Below, piece by piece: positions 34,910 through 45,100 of a DNA stretch of 52,611 nucleotides. The notes below the pieces were generated by a model. That model saw only the letters and a program-made list of their open reading frames with translations. It was not told the DNA's origin and did no database searches. Both the position numbers and the translations under genes were made by a program. Source of the stretch: a virus; the IMG/VR virus record IMGVR_UViG_3300047378_000193, positions 1 through 52,611 of that record. The stretch is one strand, 5' to 3'. How positions within the stretch are numbered: the first letter of the stretch is position 1; each line of letters begins with the position of its first letter.

Positions 34910-36262
34910 ATGTCAGCAACTTTAGAAGTAAAATACTTTAACTCTTTCTGGATAAAGAAGATGAAATCAATAGTTGACGCTGGGGATGCGGTCGTAGAAG
35001 ACTTAGTTCCAGGTGGTTATAACTCTAGTGTAGCAACTCCAAACGAAGACTGGTATATTGAAGAGGCTAGAATACGAGGTGGCTACAATAATACTTCTGT
35101 AGATTTTGGAGTTAAAGCTTATTTAGTTGAAGAAGATGATCAACAACAACATAGATTTAACTCTATGATATATTCTGGTGTATTTAATTCTAGAACCGGA
35201 GTAAATAGAACTAATGTTTTCTCAGTGGGTGATGATATAACTAGATCAGCAGATCCTGCCAACGGTAGTATTCAAAAGCTTTATGCTGAAGACTCTAACT
35301 TAATAGTTTTACAAGAGGATAAAGTGAGTAGAGCTTTGATAGATAAAGACGCTATATATTCTGCAGAGGGTAATAGAGCTATAACATCCTCAACACAAGT
35401 TATTGGTGAAATAGTTCCTTACGCAGGTAAGTATGGTATAAGTGATAACCCAGAGTCTTTCGCTGTTTATGGTTATAGAAAATACTTTACAGATAGAAAA
35501 AGAAATGCTGTTTTAAGATTATCTATGGATGGTTTAACAGAAATATCATCTTATGGCATGCAAGACTTTTTTAGAGATAATCTAGGTCACTTAAACTCAT
35601 CAGACAACATTATTGGAGCTTGGGACATACATAATAAAAACTACGTAGTATCAATACAAAAAAATAACGGAGGGAATCAAGGTTATAAAACTTTAAACTT
35701 TGATGAAAGCGTAAATGGTTGGACTAGTTTTTTAAGTTTTGAGCCTGGTTTTATGTTTAGTTTAAACACATCGTTTTACTCTACTAAAAATGGTAAAATA
35801 TGGCAACATTATATTTTTAATGGTCAACTTAAAAGAGGAGTGTTTTACGATACAGTGTACTCATCTTCTGTGGAGCTTGTGTTTAACGCTAATCAATCCT
35901 TAGTTAAAAACTTTAAAACAGTTAACTATGAAGGTAGTAAAGATTGGAAAATGGATTCAATGGCTACCTCATCAGATAGTGCGTTACCTATATCTAGATC
36001 TATAAACGTACTCACAGAAGCATCAAACTTACAGGATTTAGAGAACCAATTACTACACAATAACTTTAAAGTGAAAGAAGGTAAGTATTTTGCAAACATT
36101 ATAAATAATAGTGTGTCTAGAGCGGGTGAGGTTACATGGGGTCAATCGAGTTCTGGTATTAAAGGTTTCTTTGCTACTATTAAAATGAGTGTTGATAACA
36201 ACTTGGTTGGTAAAAAAGAATTATTTGCTGTATCTACTGAATATGTAGAGTCATCATACTAA
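34910..36262 (+). CDS. Tail muzzle/stabilisation protein, C-terminal part
   Basis: This 450 aa protein has YAEDSNLIVLQEDKVSRALIDKDAIYSAEG, then VIGEIVPYAGKYGISDNPESFAVYGYRKYFTD and RLSMDGLTEISSYGMQDFF. I recognise these from the later part of the phage muzzle/stabilisation protein, typically fused after the NDRLIPNGEYRDA-type N-terminus. Here that N-terminus is in the preceding gene. The two parts probably assemble together at the tail tip. The gene starts after a 35-base gap with its own ATG, so the split is not a simple frameshift. The C-terminal region (GVFYDTVYSSSVELVFN and following) is beta-rich. Confidence 0.7.
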   Translation: MSATLEVKYFNSFWIKKMKSIVDAGDAVVEDLVPGGYNSSVATPNEDWYIEEARIRGGYNNTSVDFGVKAYLVEEDDQQQHRFNSMIYSGVFNSRTGVNRTNVFSVGDDITRSADPANGSIQKLYAEDSNLIVLQEDKVSRALIDKDAIYSAEGNRAITSSTQVIGEIVPYAGKYGISDNPESFAVYGYRKYFTDRKRNAVLRLSMDGLTEISSYGMQDFFRDNLGHLNSSDNIIGAWDIHNKNYVVSIQKNNGGNQGYKTLNFDESVNGWTSFLSFEPGFMFSLNTSFYSTKNGKIWQHYIFNGQLKRGVFYDTVYSSSVELVFNANQSLVKNFKTVNYEGSKDWKMDSMATSSDSALPISRSINVLTEASNLQDLENQLLHNNFKVKEGKYFANIINNSVSRAGEVTWGQSSSGIKGFFATIKMSVDNNLVGKKELFAVSTEYVESSY

Positions 36263-36272
36263 ATTAAATTAA

Positions 36273-36680
36273 ATGAAATTAAATGTACGTAAACTTGCTG
36301 ATAGCGATTGGGAAACTCTTTGTTATTGGTGGGAACAATGGCCTAAATGGCAAAATCCGCCTAAAAGTTTTCTACCAAATAACGGAACAGGTGGTTTAAT
36401 GGTTGAAAAAGATAATCAACCTATTGTTGCAGGTTTTCTTTACTTTACAAATTCCGATGCTGTATTACTTGAATGGATCGTTTCAAATCCAGACTACAGA
36501 GATAAAGATCGTAAAAAAGCTATAGAGCTTTTAATAGCTACAGCAGAGAACGTATGTAAAGAATCTGGTAAAAAATACATGTTTAGTATAGGTAGAAATA
36601 AACATTTGATAGAAACACATAAAAAATTAGGTTGGACTGTAGATGACAGCTCATCATACGAAATAATAAAAACAATATAA
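36273..36680 (+). CDS. GNAT-family N-acetyltransferase
   Basis: This 135 aa protein has the compact GNAT order: KLNVRKLADSDWETLCYWW (first strand-helix), then GGLMVEKDNQPIVAGFLYFTNSDAVLLEWIVSNPDYRDKD (central strands and acetyl-CoA binding turn), AIELLIATAENVCKESG (helix) and KYMFSIGRNKHLIETHKKLGW with VDDSSSYE (end). The usual Q/RxxGxG/A pyrophosphate loop is changed to DYRDKDRKKA, so the cofactor loop is atypical. It lies inside the tail gene cluster after an A-rich pentamer leader. The substrate is unknown: a phage structural or host protein, or a small molecule. Confidence 0.7.
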   Translation: MKLNVRKLADSDWETLCYWWEQWPKWQNPPKSFLPNNGTGGLMVEKDNQPIVAGFLYFTNSDAVLLEWIVSNPDYRDKDRKKAIELLIATAENVCKESGKKYMFSIGRNKHLIETHKKLGWTVDDSSSYEIIKTI

Positions 36681-36681
36681 C

Positions 36682-37443
36682 ATGGGACTAGTAACAGCAA
36701 TAGCAGCGGGAGGCGCGTTGATATCAGGTATTGGAGCAGCGGTTGGAGCTAATGCAGCTTCAAAAGAAGCAAGAAGGGCTGGAAACGCGCAGAGAGCAGC
36801 TCAAGCAGAATTAGATCGCTTAAAAAGAAGTAGGCAAACAATTATAAATCCATACGAATCAACAACTGATTTGTCTGGTTTAGCTACTGATCTTTCAGAT
36901 CAATTAACTAATCCTTTTGCTAGTTTAGGTGTTGCTACGCAAGCTGCTGAAATACAAATAGAACAAGCTGACATAGCTTTAGCTAATACACTCGACACTA
37001 TTAGAGCAACTGGATCAAGTGCTGGTGGCGCGACAGCTTTAGCTCAAGCTGCTTTATCATCTAAGAAAGGAGTAGCTGCTAATATAGAAGCTCAAGAAGC
37101 TCAAAACGAAAAACTAAGAGCTCAAGGTGAACAGCAACTTCAGTCTCAAAAAATGTCAGAGCAACAGCGTTTACAAAGCATCGCTATATCTGAAGGTCAG
37201 AGAGTACAAGCTGCTGATGCCGCTGGAAAACAATTTGAGTTTGGTGCTCAAGAAAACAGAACAAACGCTGACTTAGATAGAGCCGCTAGTCAAATATCGC
37301 AAGCTCAAGCACAACGAGCTCAAGCAAATCAAGCAAAAGCAAGCGCTATAGCTGGAGGTTTTTCAGCTATTGGAAGTATAGGTAGTAGTTTAATTTCGGC
37401 TGAGGGAATGGCTCAGTCTGGAGGCGGTTCAATCTTTGGCTAA
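36682..37443 (+). CDS. Internal virion protein, Ala/Gln-rich
   Basis: This 253 aa protein has an N-terminal hydrophobic glycine-rich segment (LVTAIAAGGALISGIGAAVGANA), then a long Ala/Gln/Glu-rich helical region with many coiled-coil heptads, and a C-terminal glycine-rich segment (IAGGFSAIGSIGSSLISAEG). The composition and layout match the small ejection protein of podoviruses (T7 gp14-like), which forms a membrane channel extension at infection. It is followed by two larger internal virion proteins. It starts 1 base after the GNAT stop. The role is inferred from composition and position. Confidence 0.65.
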   Translation: MGLVTAIAAGGALISGIGAAVGANAASKEARRAGNAQRAAQAELDRLKRSRQTIINPYESTTDLSGLATDLSDQLTNPFASLGVATQAAEIQIEQADIALANTLDTIRATGSSAGGATALAQAALSSKKGVAANIEAQEAQNEKLRAQGEQQLQSQKMSEQQRLQSIAISEGQRVQAADAAGKQFEFGAQENRTNADLDRAASQISQAQAQRAQANQAKASAIAGGFSAIGSIGSSLISAEGMAQSGGGSIFG

Positions 37444-37463
37444 TAAATAAATAAATAAATAAA
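37444..37463 (+). repeat. TAAA tetranucleotide repeat, 5 units, in a leader
   Basis: Five TAAA units directly follow the preceding stop and end one base before the ATG at 37465. This is a shorter version of the tract at 14000-14031. Confidence 0.9.
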
Positions 37464-37464
37464 C

Positions 37465-39129
37465 ATGAGTTATAGAAATCCACCTATAATCGTAGATAGA
37501 TCTACAGACGTCTGGGGAAAAGCAATAGCTAATTTCGGTAAGCAAGTAGCACAGGGAATACTAAGTATTGGTGAGGCAAAGAAAAAAGCTGGACAAGCTC
37601 AAGCTGCAAAAGCTGCAAAAGACGCTGCTGCAATGCAAAAGTTAACGACAGCTACTAGAGAATCTTACATGAGTGAATTTAGAGATAAATACATTGCATT
37701 GAAAAAGAAAGATGGTAATTTAGCTGAGCAGTTTAAGACACAGACAATGATTGACCTAAATGGTGCTGACGGAAAGGTAGGAGCTATTGATGCTCAAGTG
37801 CAGTTGTCTTTAAATAGCAATTTAAGTGCTGATCAAATAAAAGAATACAACGATATAGTTGATAGTGCTAAAATGTATCAAGCTCAAGCTGTTGATGGTT
37901 TTGGTAAGGTTATATCTGGTATAGATAATGTAAACTCTAAATCAGATCAATTGTTAGCTAAACCTGGTGGTTGGACGTTTAAAGGTAATAACAATTTTGA
38001 AAGACTACAAAATCAATTAGCATACTACGCTGTTGATGTTGACAAGATGATAAACCCTGATGTTAAAGAGTCTAGGAAATTAACAAAAGGTGAAAATGGT
38101 GAAAACTTTTTAGAAGCTACTACGTTGGTTCCTGTGGATCAATTTAATGAAGGTGGTGCTTTCTCAGGTCAACTAACCTCAGAGCAAGAAAAAGGAATGG
38201 AAAAAGTTGTTGAAGACGGTAAAGAGTATTATAAGTTTTCTTTTAAAAGAGATGCAAATGAATGGGATGGTGAATTTATAGTAGATATAGATGAACTACC
38301 TAATTACTCTGAGGTTTACCAAGAGGCCGGAATAGAAGATAAGAAAGGTACAATAAATCAAAAACTTACTGGGCAAATTGAAATAGCTGAAGGTGGCTAC
38401 GAGGATAAGGAGGAATTAATAGATATTGAAGCCATAAGAAACAACAGAGGTTTAAACGATATTATGTTAGGTAAAGCTGGTGCAATAGAGGAAGGTGATG
38501 ATGCATCAAAGCAGGCTTTTCTTAACTTTGCACTCGGTAAAGGTGGTACAACTATTAAAGAGTTTAACAAACAATACACTACATCTGAAGGTAGAATACA
38601 GCACATAAAAAACTTATTAATAGATGATTCTATTAGTAAGAAATTTGGGGAAAAATATAGTAGTAGAAAAGCTACTTCAGATGACGTTGAACGTTTAAGA
38701 GCTTTCAACCCTGCTTCCACAGTTTCCGAAGGTGATGAAATTTTATTCAGTAACATTGGTAGTAAAAAAGCTAAAGTAGAAGATCCTGATAAAGTAACAG
38801 AAGGCGATATAAAGAGAGCTGAGTATAAAAAAATGGTAGAATACCTTGACACTAGATTTACACCTGATAATCTAACATTTGAATCAGTTGAAAGTTTAGC
38901 TAACGAAGAAGGTATAACAGTTGTGCCTATGTATGCTGGAGAAGATGATGAAAAACCTTCAGAGATAAAAGTAGGTAAGCTAACAATAAAGCCAGGTGAT
39001 AGCCATGAGAAAATAAAGAAAATACTACTAATAGCCGGCGGTGTTAAACCTAAAGACGCACAAGCTTTAATTGACGGTAAAGAAATATTATTTAGACCAA
39101 ACACAGGTAATCTACCAATAAAAAAATAA
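37465..39129 (+). CDS. Internal virion protein (medium)
   Basis: This 554 aa, mostly helical and acidic protein starts with PPIIVDRSTDVWGKAIANFGKQVAQGI, a pattern (P.I.D.S...WG.A...FG.....) I associate with an internal virion protein in marine podoviruses. The long body alternates Lys/Glu/Asp helices with short beta segments (EFIVDIDELPNYSEVYQEAG). The C-terminus has a lysin-like pair of beta strands with IKVGKLTIKPGDSHEKIKKILLIAGG. It probably is ejected with DNA. No enzyme motif was seen. Confidence 0.65.
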   Translation: MSYRNPPIIVDRSTDVWGKAIANFGKQVAQGILSIGEAKKKAGQAQAAKAAKDAAAMQKLTTATRESYMSEFRDKYIALKKKDGNLAEQFKTQTMIDLNGADGKVGAIDAQVQLSLNSNLSADQIKEYNDIVDSAKMYQAQAVDGFGKVISGIDNVNSKSDQLLAKPGGWTFKGNNNFERLQNQLAYYAVDVDKMINPDVKESRKLTKGENGENFLEATTLVPVDQFNEGGAFSGQLTSEQEKGMEKVVEDGKEYYKFSFKRDANEWDGEFIVDIDELPNYSEVYQEAGIEDKKGTINQKLTGQIEIAEGGYEDKEELIDIEAIRNNRGLNDIMLGKAGAIEEGDDASKQAFLNFALGKGGTTIKEFNKQYTTSEGRIQHIKNLLIDDSISKKFGEKYSSRKATSDDVERLRAFNPASTVSEGDEILFSNIGSKKAKVEDPDKVTEGDIKRAEYKKMVEYLDTRFTPDNLTFESVESLANEEGITVVPMYAGEDDEKPSEIKVGKLTIKPGDSHEKIKKILLIAGGVKPKDAQALIDGKEILFRPNTGNLPIKK

Positions 39130-39137
39130 CTACAATT

Positions 39138-42100
39138 ATGTTTAAATTAGAAGGTGAACAATACTCATTAGAGCAAGTAACTTCAGCTGCAGAGCAATCT
39201 AACATGTCTCTTGAAGATTATTTAAAAGAGTATAACATTAAAAAGTTAGAAGAAACTGTAGAGCCAGTGGAAAAGCTAAAAGATGTTGTAGAAAAGGATG
39301 CAACTGTAACATCGATAAAACCGGAGCAAGCATCCGAGAATACGGAATTAGAGCAGGTAGATACTTCTTTGGAGTTACAAGATCCTGATCCAGACAAACC
39401 TTTATCTGCTAGTGAAAAAAGAATAGCAACTAGAAAAAAGAGAAAGCAAGAAAAAATAGACGCTTTAAAAGCTGAAGCAATTTCAGCCACTAATGAGATA
39501 CAAGGTAGAGTTAATAATATACCAGAGCAAGATATAATAAGTGCTCAGGCTAATAACTATTTTGGACCTATAAAGAGTAGAGAAGACAGAACAACCGTGA
39601 GTAAAACCATGGTTGGAATGATGGGGCCAACAGTGTCTTTTGAACCTACATTTGAATCAGATGAAAGTTATACTAAATACTTGAAAGAAACCTTAGGTAA
39701 AAAGTATGATCAATATCTAGGTTATTTAGATACAAAAAAAATAAAACCTTTAGACGTACAGAATAAAGCTCAGTTAGAAGAAATATATAATGAATCTGAA
39801 TTACAGGTTAAAGACAAAGTGTATAGCAACAGCTTGTTTAACGTGCCTGAAGATGTGCAAGAGTATATGGTGGCTAGTCCAGACTTTGCTAGTGGCGCAG
39901 AAAGCTTAGAAGCTCAAAAGTTTTTAATTCAAGAGCAAAAAGAAAGTATAGATCAAAACTACAAAAGTTACGAAGAGGCTAAAAAACAATGGGAATCTGA
40001 AGCCTTACCACTTAAACAAGATGTTGAAGACATTAAGAATCAAATAGATAGATTTAAGTTTTATTCCGCCGGTGCATCTCAAGAGCAAGCGGATCAATAC
40101 AATGAATTAATAGAAACTTATAACTATAAAATACAGCAGTGGGAGGAAAAAGGTTTTAACGACTTACCTGTGTTTTTGAACTCACAAGCTAAACTAGTAA
40201 ACTCACAGCAAAAAGATTACTCTAAGATGCTTGATGACTCTAGAAAAGCTTTAGTGGAGTCTGATTTGTTTGAAAAAAATCTAAAAAAAGATTATTCAGT
40301 AAGCGCTAGAGTTGGTAGAGCTTTCGATGAGTTCTTTGTGCAGTCTGGTAGGAATTTTATAGATTTAACAGCTGAGATAGGATTAAAAGCTGCTAGAACA
40401 GCTGGTTTTGCTTATCAACCTCTTTCTTTCTTAACGAGTCCAGAGAATTCAGCAAAAGTAGATTCTTTAATAGAGACTATACAAAAGAACAACAAAAACT
40501 ATAACCTAGGTATGACTTCTAAAAGAGAAAACATACCTACAGCACCATCAATAGATGATATAGGTAAAGATGGTTTATCTGTGTGGGACTGGACTTCTAT
40601 ATCTCTTCAAGATAGTTCACCAACAATATTAACTACCTTTGTACCTGGTGGTCTTGGTATAAAAGGAGCTGCTAATGTTTCTAAAGCAGTGAAAACTGGT
40701 AAAGGAGTAAAAGACGCCTTACAAAAACAAAAAGCCCTATGGCTAGCTGGTAAAAGGACTGTTCAAGGAACCTTTTTTGTCGCTGAAACAGGTGGTAAAT
40801 ATGGAGAGTTGCAAACTGACGAAGCTTCTAGGGAAAAAGAAATAAAGTTTTTATACTCAAAACTAGACAATACGGAAAGTGTAGAGGATAAGACCAAGAT
40901 ATACGATAGAATTAAAGATCTAGAAGAAGTAGAAGATTATAGTTTACTACAAAAAGCGTTTACATCATTTGGAGCTGGGGCTACAGCCACTTATCTTGAG
41001 AGTATAGGTACTTTAAAGATGCTAGAACCAGCCAAAGGACTAGCAAAGCAAATAGGTATAAGTGCTGCTAAAAAAGAACTTTATAAGCAACCTGTCAGAT
41101 TTAGCGCTAATTTAATAGGTAAAACTTTATCAGGTTTAAAGTCTCTACCTAAAAATTTAATTGGAGAAACATTAGAAGAAGCTGCTACAGAAATATCTCA
41201 TAACGCTTTAGATATACTAGTGTTAGATGAGAATAAGTCCATGTTTGAAGGTGTAGACAAAGACTTTATAGCTAATACTATGGTTAGTAGTTTTGGTATC
41301 ATGGCTCCTAAAACAGGTGGTAATATACTAAACATTGTTAAAAGTGAGTTTAGAACTAAAAGTGAAATATTTGATAACCAAAAACTAGCTAGTGAACTTA
41401 TAGAGTTAAACGAGTCAACAACGCCAGAAAACTCAAAACAACTTAGAGATAGAAAAAAACAAGTGCTAAAAGAGTTAGCTCTTAGCGACGCTATTAGTTT
41501 GCATAAGTTAAGGTATATGACAGCGGCTCAAATAGAGGAAGTTGCTGACATTAACAGGCAAATGAGGCAAGTTAATGGTAAGTTTGCACAGTTAGGTGGT
41601 TTAGGTGATTTAGGTGAAGCTGAAAACAAACGTGTTAAAAAACAACTAGAAAATGAGTACTCTAGCTTAACCACTGCTAGGCAAGAACTTCTAGACGCTA
41701 AACAAAGATCAAACGCTAAGAAAGCCGCAAATATAAATGAAGCTTTAGGTAACGCTGCTAGAAATTCTGAATCAGCTTTTTACTTCGGTGTTAATAACTT
41801 TTACAACGATCTTACTATGACTCAAATGGGTGACGGTGATTTTATTTCTATAAAAGGTGAAATAATAAAAGATAAAGATGGTAAAGCTATAATAAAATAT
41901 GAAAACCTAGACGATCAACTAGCTAAGTACAAAGAAAAATTATCTGAAGAGGAATTCAACAAGTTTAAAAAAGAAATTGAAGACGGAGACTTTAATGCTA
42001 AGCAGTTTGGAAAAGATATAATAGTAAACCAACCTGTTATAGACAGGAATATAGCTTTAGCGCCTACAAAAACAAGTGCTCAGTACGCGGCTGTTGCTCC

Positions 42101-45100
42101 ACTAGAAGAATTATTCCACTTAAGTGTAGCTCAGAAAAGTATAAAATTTGACTCTACAGCTAAAAATGCTGTTTTAGAAGCTGAAAAAGTATTAAAAGAG
42201 AAAAAAGATCTTGGTGTTATCTCTGAAAAAGACTACAATGGTTTAAAGAAAAGATTTGATCTTTATAGAGACGGCAAAGATTTTAATGCTGAAGAATTTA
42301 TAGCTCAAATTAATAACGCTATATCTTTAGGCGCTATAAACAGATCAGACTTAGAATCAACACCATCATTCAAAAAGTTTTTAAATAACACTATTAGATC
42401 TACATTTGGTGATATGTCTTGGATGCTAAGGTTAGAAAACTCTGACGATGTTTTTAATCTTGTTAAAAATTTCCAAACAGATGTTTCTAAAGGTGTAACT
42501 TTCCAAGCACCTGATAAGGAGGAGGTTAAAACTTCTTTATCTGAAGATATTCAAAACGATTTAGAAAAGCTAGAAGATAGTTACTTTGATGGAGAGATAG
42601 ACGAATATCAATTCGAACAAAAACGTGATGATTTAGAGCGTAAATTAAAACAAGCTGAAGAATCAGAAACTGTAGAAAAAGCAGAAGCTAAAGCTGTAAA
42701 AGAAATTGACTCTGTAGATAAAATAGTTAAAGAAGCTACTACAAGAGTATTTAAAAGCCCTGAGGTTTCTGAAAAAAATAAAAAGATAGCTTCAATTAAT
42801 GAAGACATCGTAAAAGAAATGACAGCTTTAGGTGCTAATAGAATTTCTGATATAAAAGATCCTGATGTTAAAAAAGCTATAGTCGACAAATTAGGTAAGA
42901 ATAATATTGGTGCTGTTACTGAGTTAGCTAAAAAAGCAGCAGCCACTAGTAGAAACCTACCTATAGACGAAAACTTAAAAGTAGGCTACGAAGAATTCTT
43001 TTTAGGTTTTAGTGAAGAGTTATCTGCTCTTATAAATTCCTATAAAGTTAATGTTGATGGTAAACAAGTTCCTTTCGGTGCTTATATGAATCAAAACTTA
43101 CCTATTAGATATGGTAATATACTAGAAAGATCTTTAAAAGGTAAATTAAAAGGATCTGAAAGTTTATCTAGTGATAAAAATGTAAAGAAAGAAGTGGGGT
43201 CTTTCACAGCAGAACCTTCAATCGAAACAACTACCGCTAGTCAAGAAACTGTATTAGATCAAATAGATGTAAGAAAGTTTGGCCCAGCTAAGGATAAAGT
43301 TGATGAAGTATCTAGTATAGTGCAAGTTGAAGATGGAGAAAGACCTACTTATAAACAGTTAGCGGATAAGTTTATAGAACCTGTTTCTATGGAGCTGTTC
43401 AATGTACCTGGTAAAAAAATACAGGGTAAAGCAACTTTAACAGATGCTGAAGCAAAATCCCTACAAAGATTGTTTGTTAGTCCTGATAACGTTAGAAAGC
43501 TTGTAAAGACTATGCCTCCTTACAACGTTGCCACTAGTGAAGCTGTTGTTGGTGATCAAGGTGAAATAATAGATGTATCTAAAGATATTAGAGGTAGATC
43601 TATAGGTTTATCAAATAAATTTATCAAACAATTTTACCAACCAGTTAATAGAGCTATACCTGGTATTTCTAGTCCAAAAGGTAGAAGCTTAGGTCAAACA
43701 AGTCAAGGTCAAGTATATGAGTTAAAGCCCGAGTTTAAGGGTAGAGTCTCTAACGAAGCCATAAAACAAATTCAAAACAGTGTAGGTGTTACAGAAGCTG
43801 GTGTACCTAATGAAAAAATATCCGCTGATAATAGAACTAAGTATGGTACTACTCTAACAGGTTTTGCTAAAACTTATATAGCTAATGTTATAAATATAAC
43901 AGGTAGATCTAAGCAAGCTATTAAGCAAGAGCAAGCTGATACAGCTGCTGGTAAAGCTAACATGATGCTTAGTAAAGCTGATAAAAGTTTTTTAGCTATA
44001 ACTGGTAAAGAGGCTAATATAGATTTTAATGATAAAAAAATAGTTAAAAAATTAAAACAAGATGTTTTTTCTATACTAGGAAACTCAGAGTTTGGTGATT
44101 TTAACGAAGAAGAGTTTGTTAAATACTTACTACCTTTAGCTACCAAAGGTTATGATTATAGATTTAAAACAGTAAATGGTAAGAGAGTTTTAGTTGATGA
44201 TTCTAAAAACACTAGAAATGTAATATTTCAAGGTAGAAGAGACTTCTTTAAGTCATATAATGAATATAGAAAAAGTAAAGGCTTAAAGCCTGTAAAACAT
44301 ATTAAAAACGCTAGAACTATTACTTTTAAAGACTCTTCAGGTCAGAATAAAACAATAAAACTAGCTATCTTAAAAAATCAATCAACTATAGGTTTAAACT
44401 CAGGTAAGTTTGGTGAGACGTTAGAGGATAGAGTTTTAACGGCTCAGGATCAAAGGAACGGCTTGAAAAGAATTATAGTGAGTTTGAAAAAGTTTGCAGA
44501 TGAAAATCCAAACGATTTAACCACTGTACCAATGTTTTTAACCATGTTAAATAGTAACACTGACGGTTTAGTTAGAACAGCGGCTATACCTAAGTGGATA
44601 ATGTACAAAGAAGGTTTAAAAGACTCTGACTATGTGTATGAACACACTCAAACAGCTTCTGACACTATAGTAGAGCTTATGAGAGCTATATATAAAAGCA
44701 AAAACAATGCTGAGTTATTAACGGAGTTTGATAACATAATGAAGCACTTTGATGTTGCTATTATACCTAAAGAAAATGATAAGAAAGTAAATACACTTTA
44801 TAAGCAAAACGGTCCTAAAGAAGGTGATGTTTCTAAAACAAGGTATGATGTTAAAATTAAATACCCTGGAGAAGATGGCTTCCCTGTTAGATATGAGTCA
44901 GCTAACAAATTAAACGATGCAGGCATAAAGCTACAGTCTCTAAATGATTTTGTAGATACTAAAAAAGAAACAACATTAGGTAAACAAAGTAAAGCTGAGA
45001 AAATAAATTTAAGCAAAACTTTTAACGATATACTAGAGAGCAAATCAGGTATACCTAGTAAAAAGAAATACGGTATTGTTGAGGCTATAACAAAAGGCGC

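Noticed and set aside
38397-39104. 235 aa minus-strand frame opposite the medium internal virion protein
   Set aside because: It has Ser/Leu/Ile-rich composition typical of an antisense shadow and no leader or partner gene.
42099-42119. Zinc-peptidase site (PLEELFH) in the giant virion protein
   Set aside because: The first His of HExxH is Glu, so an active site is not supported.
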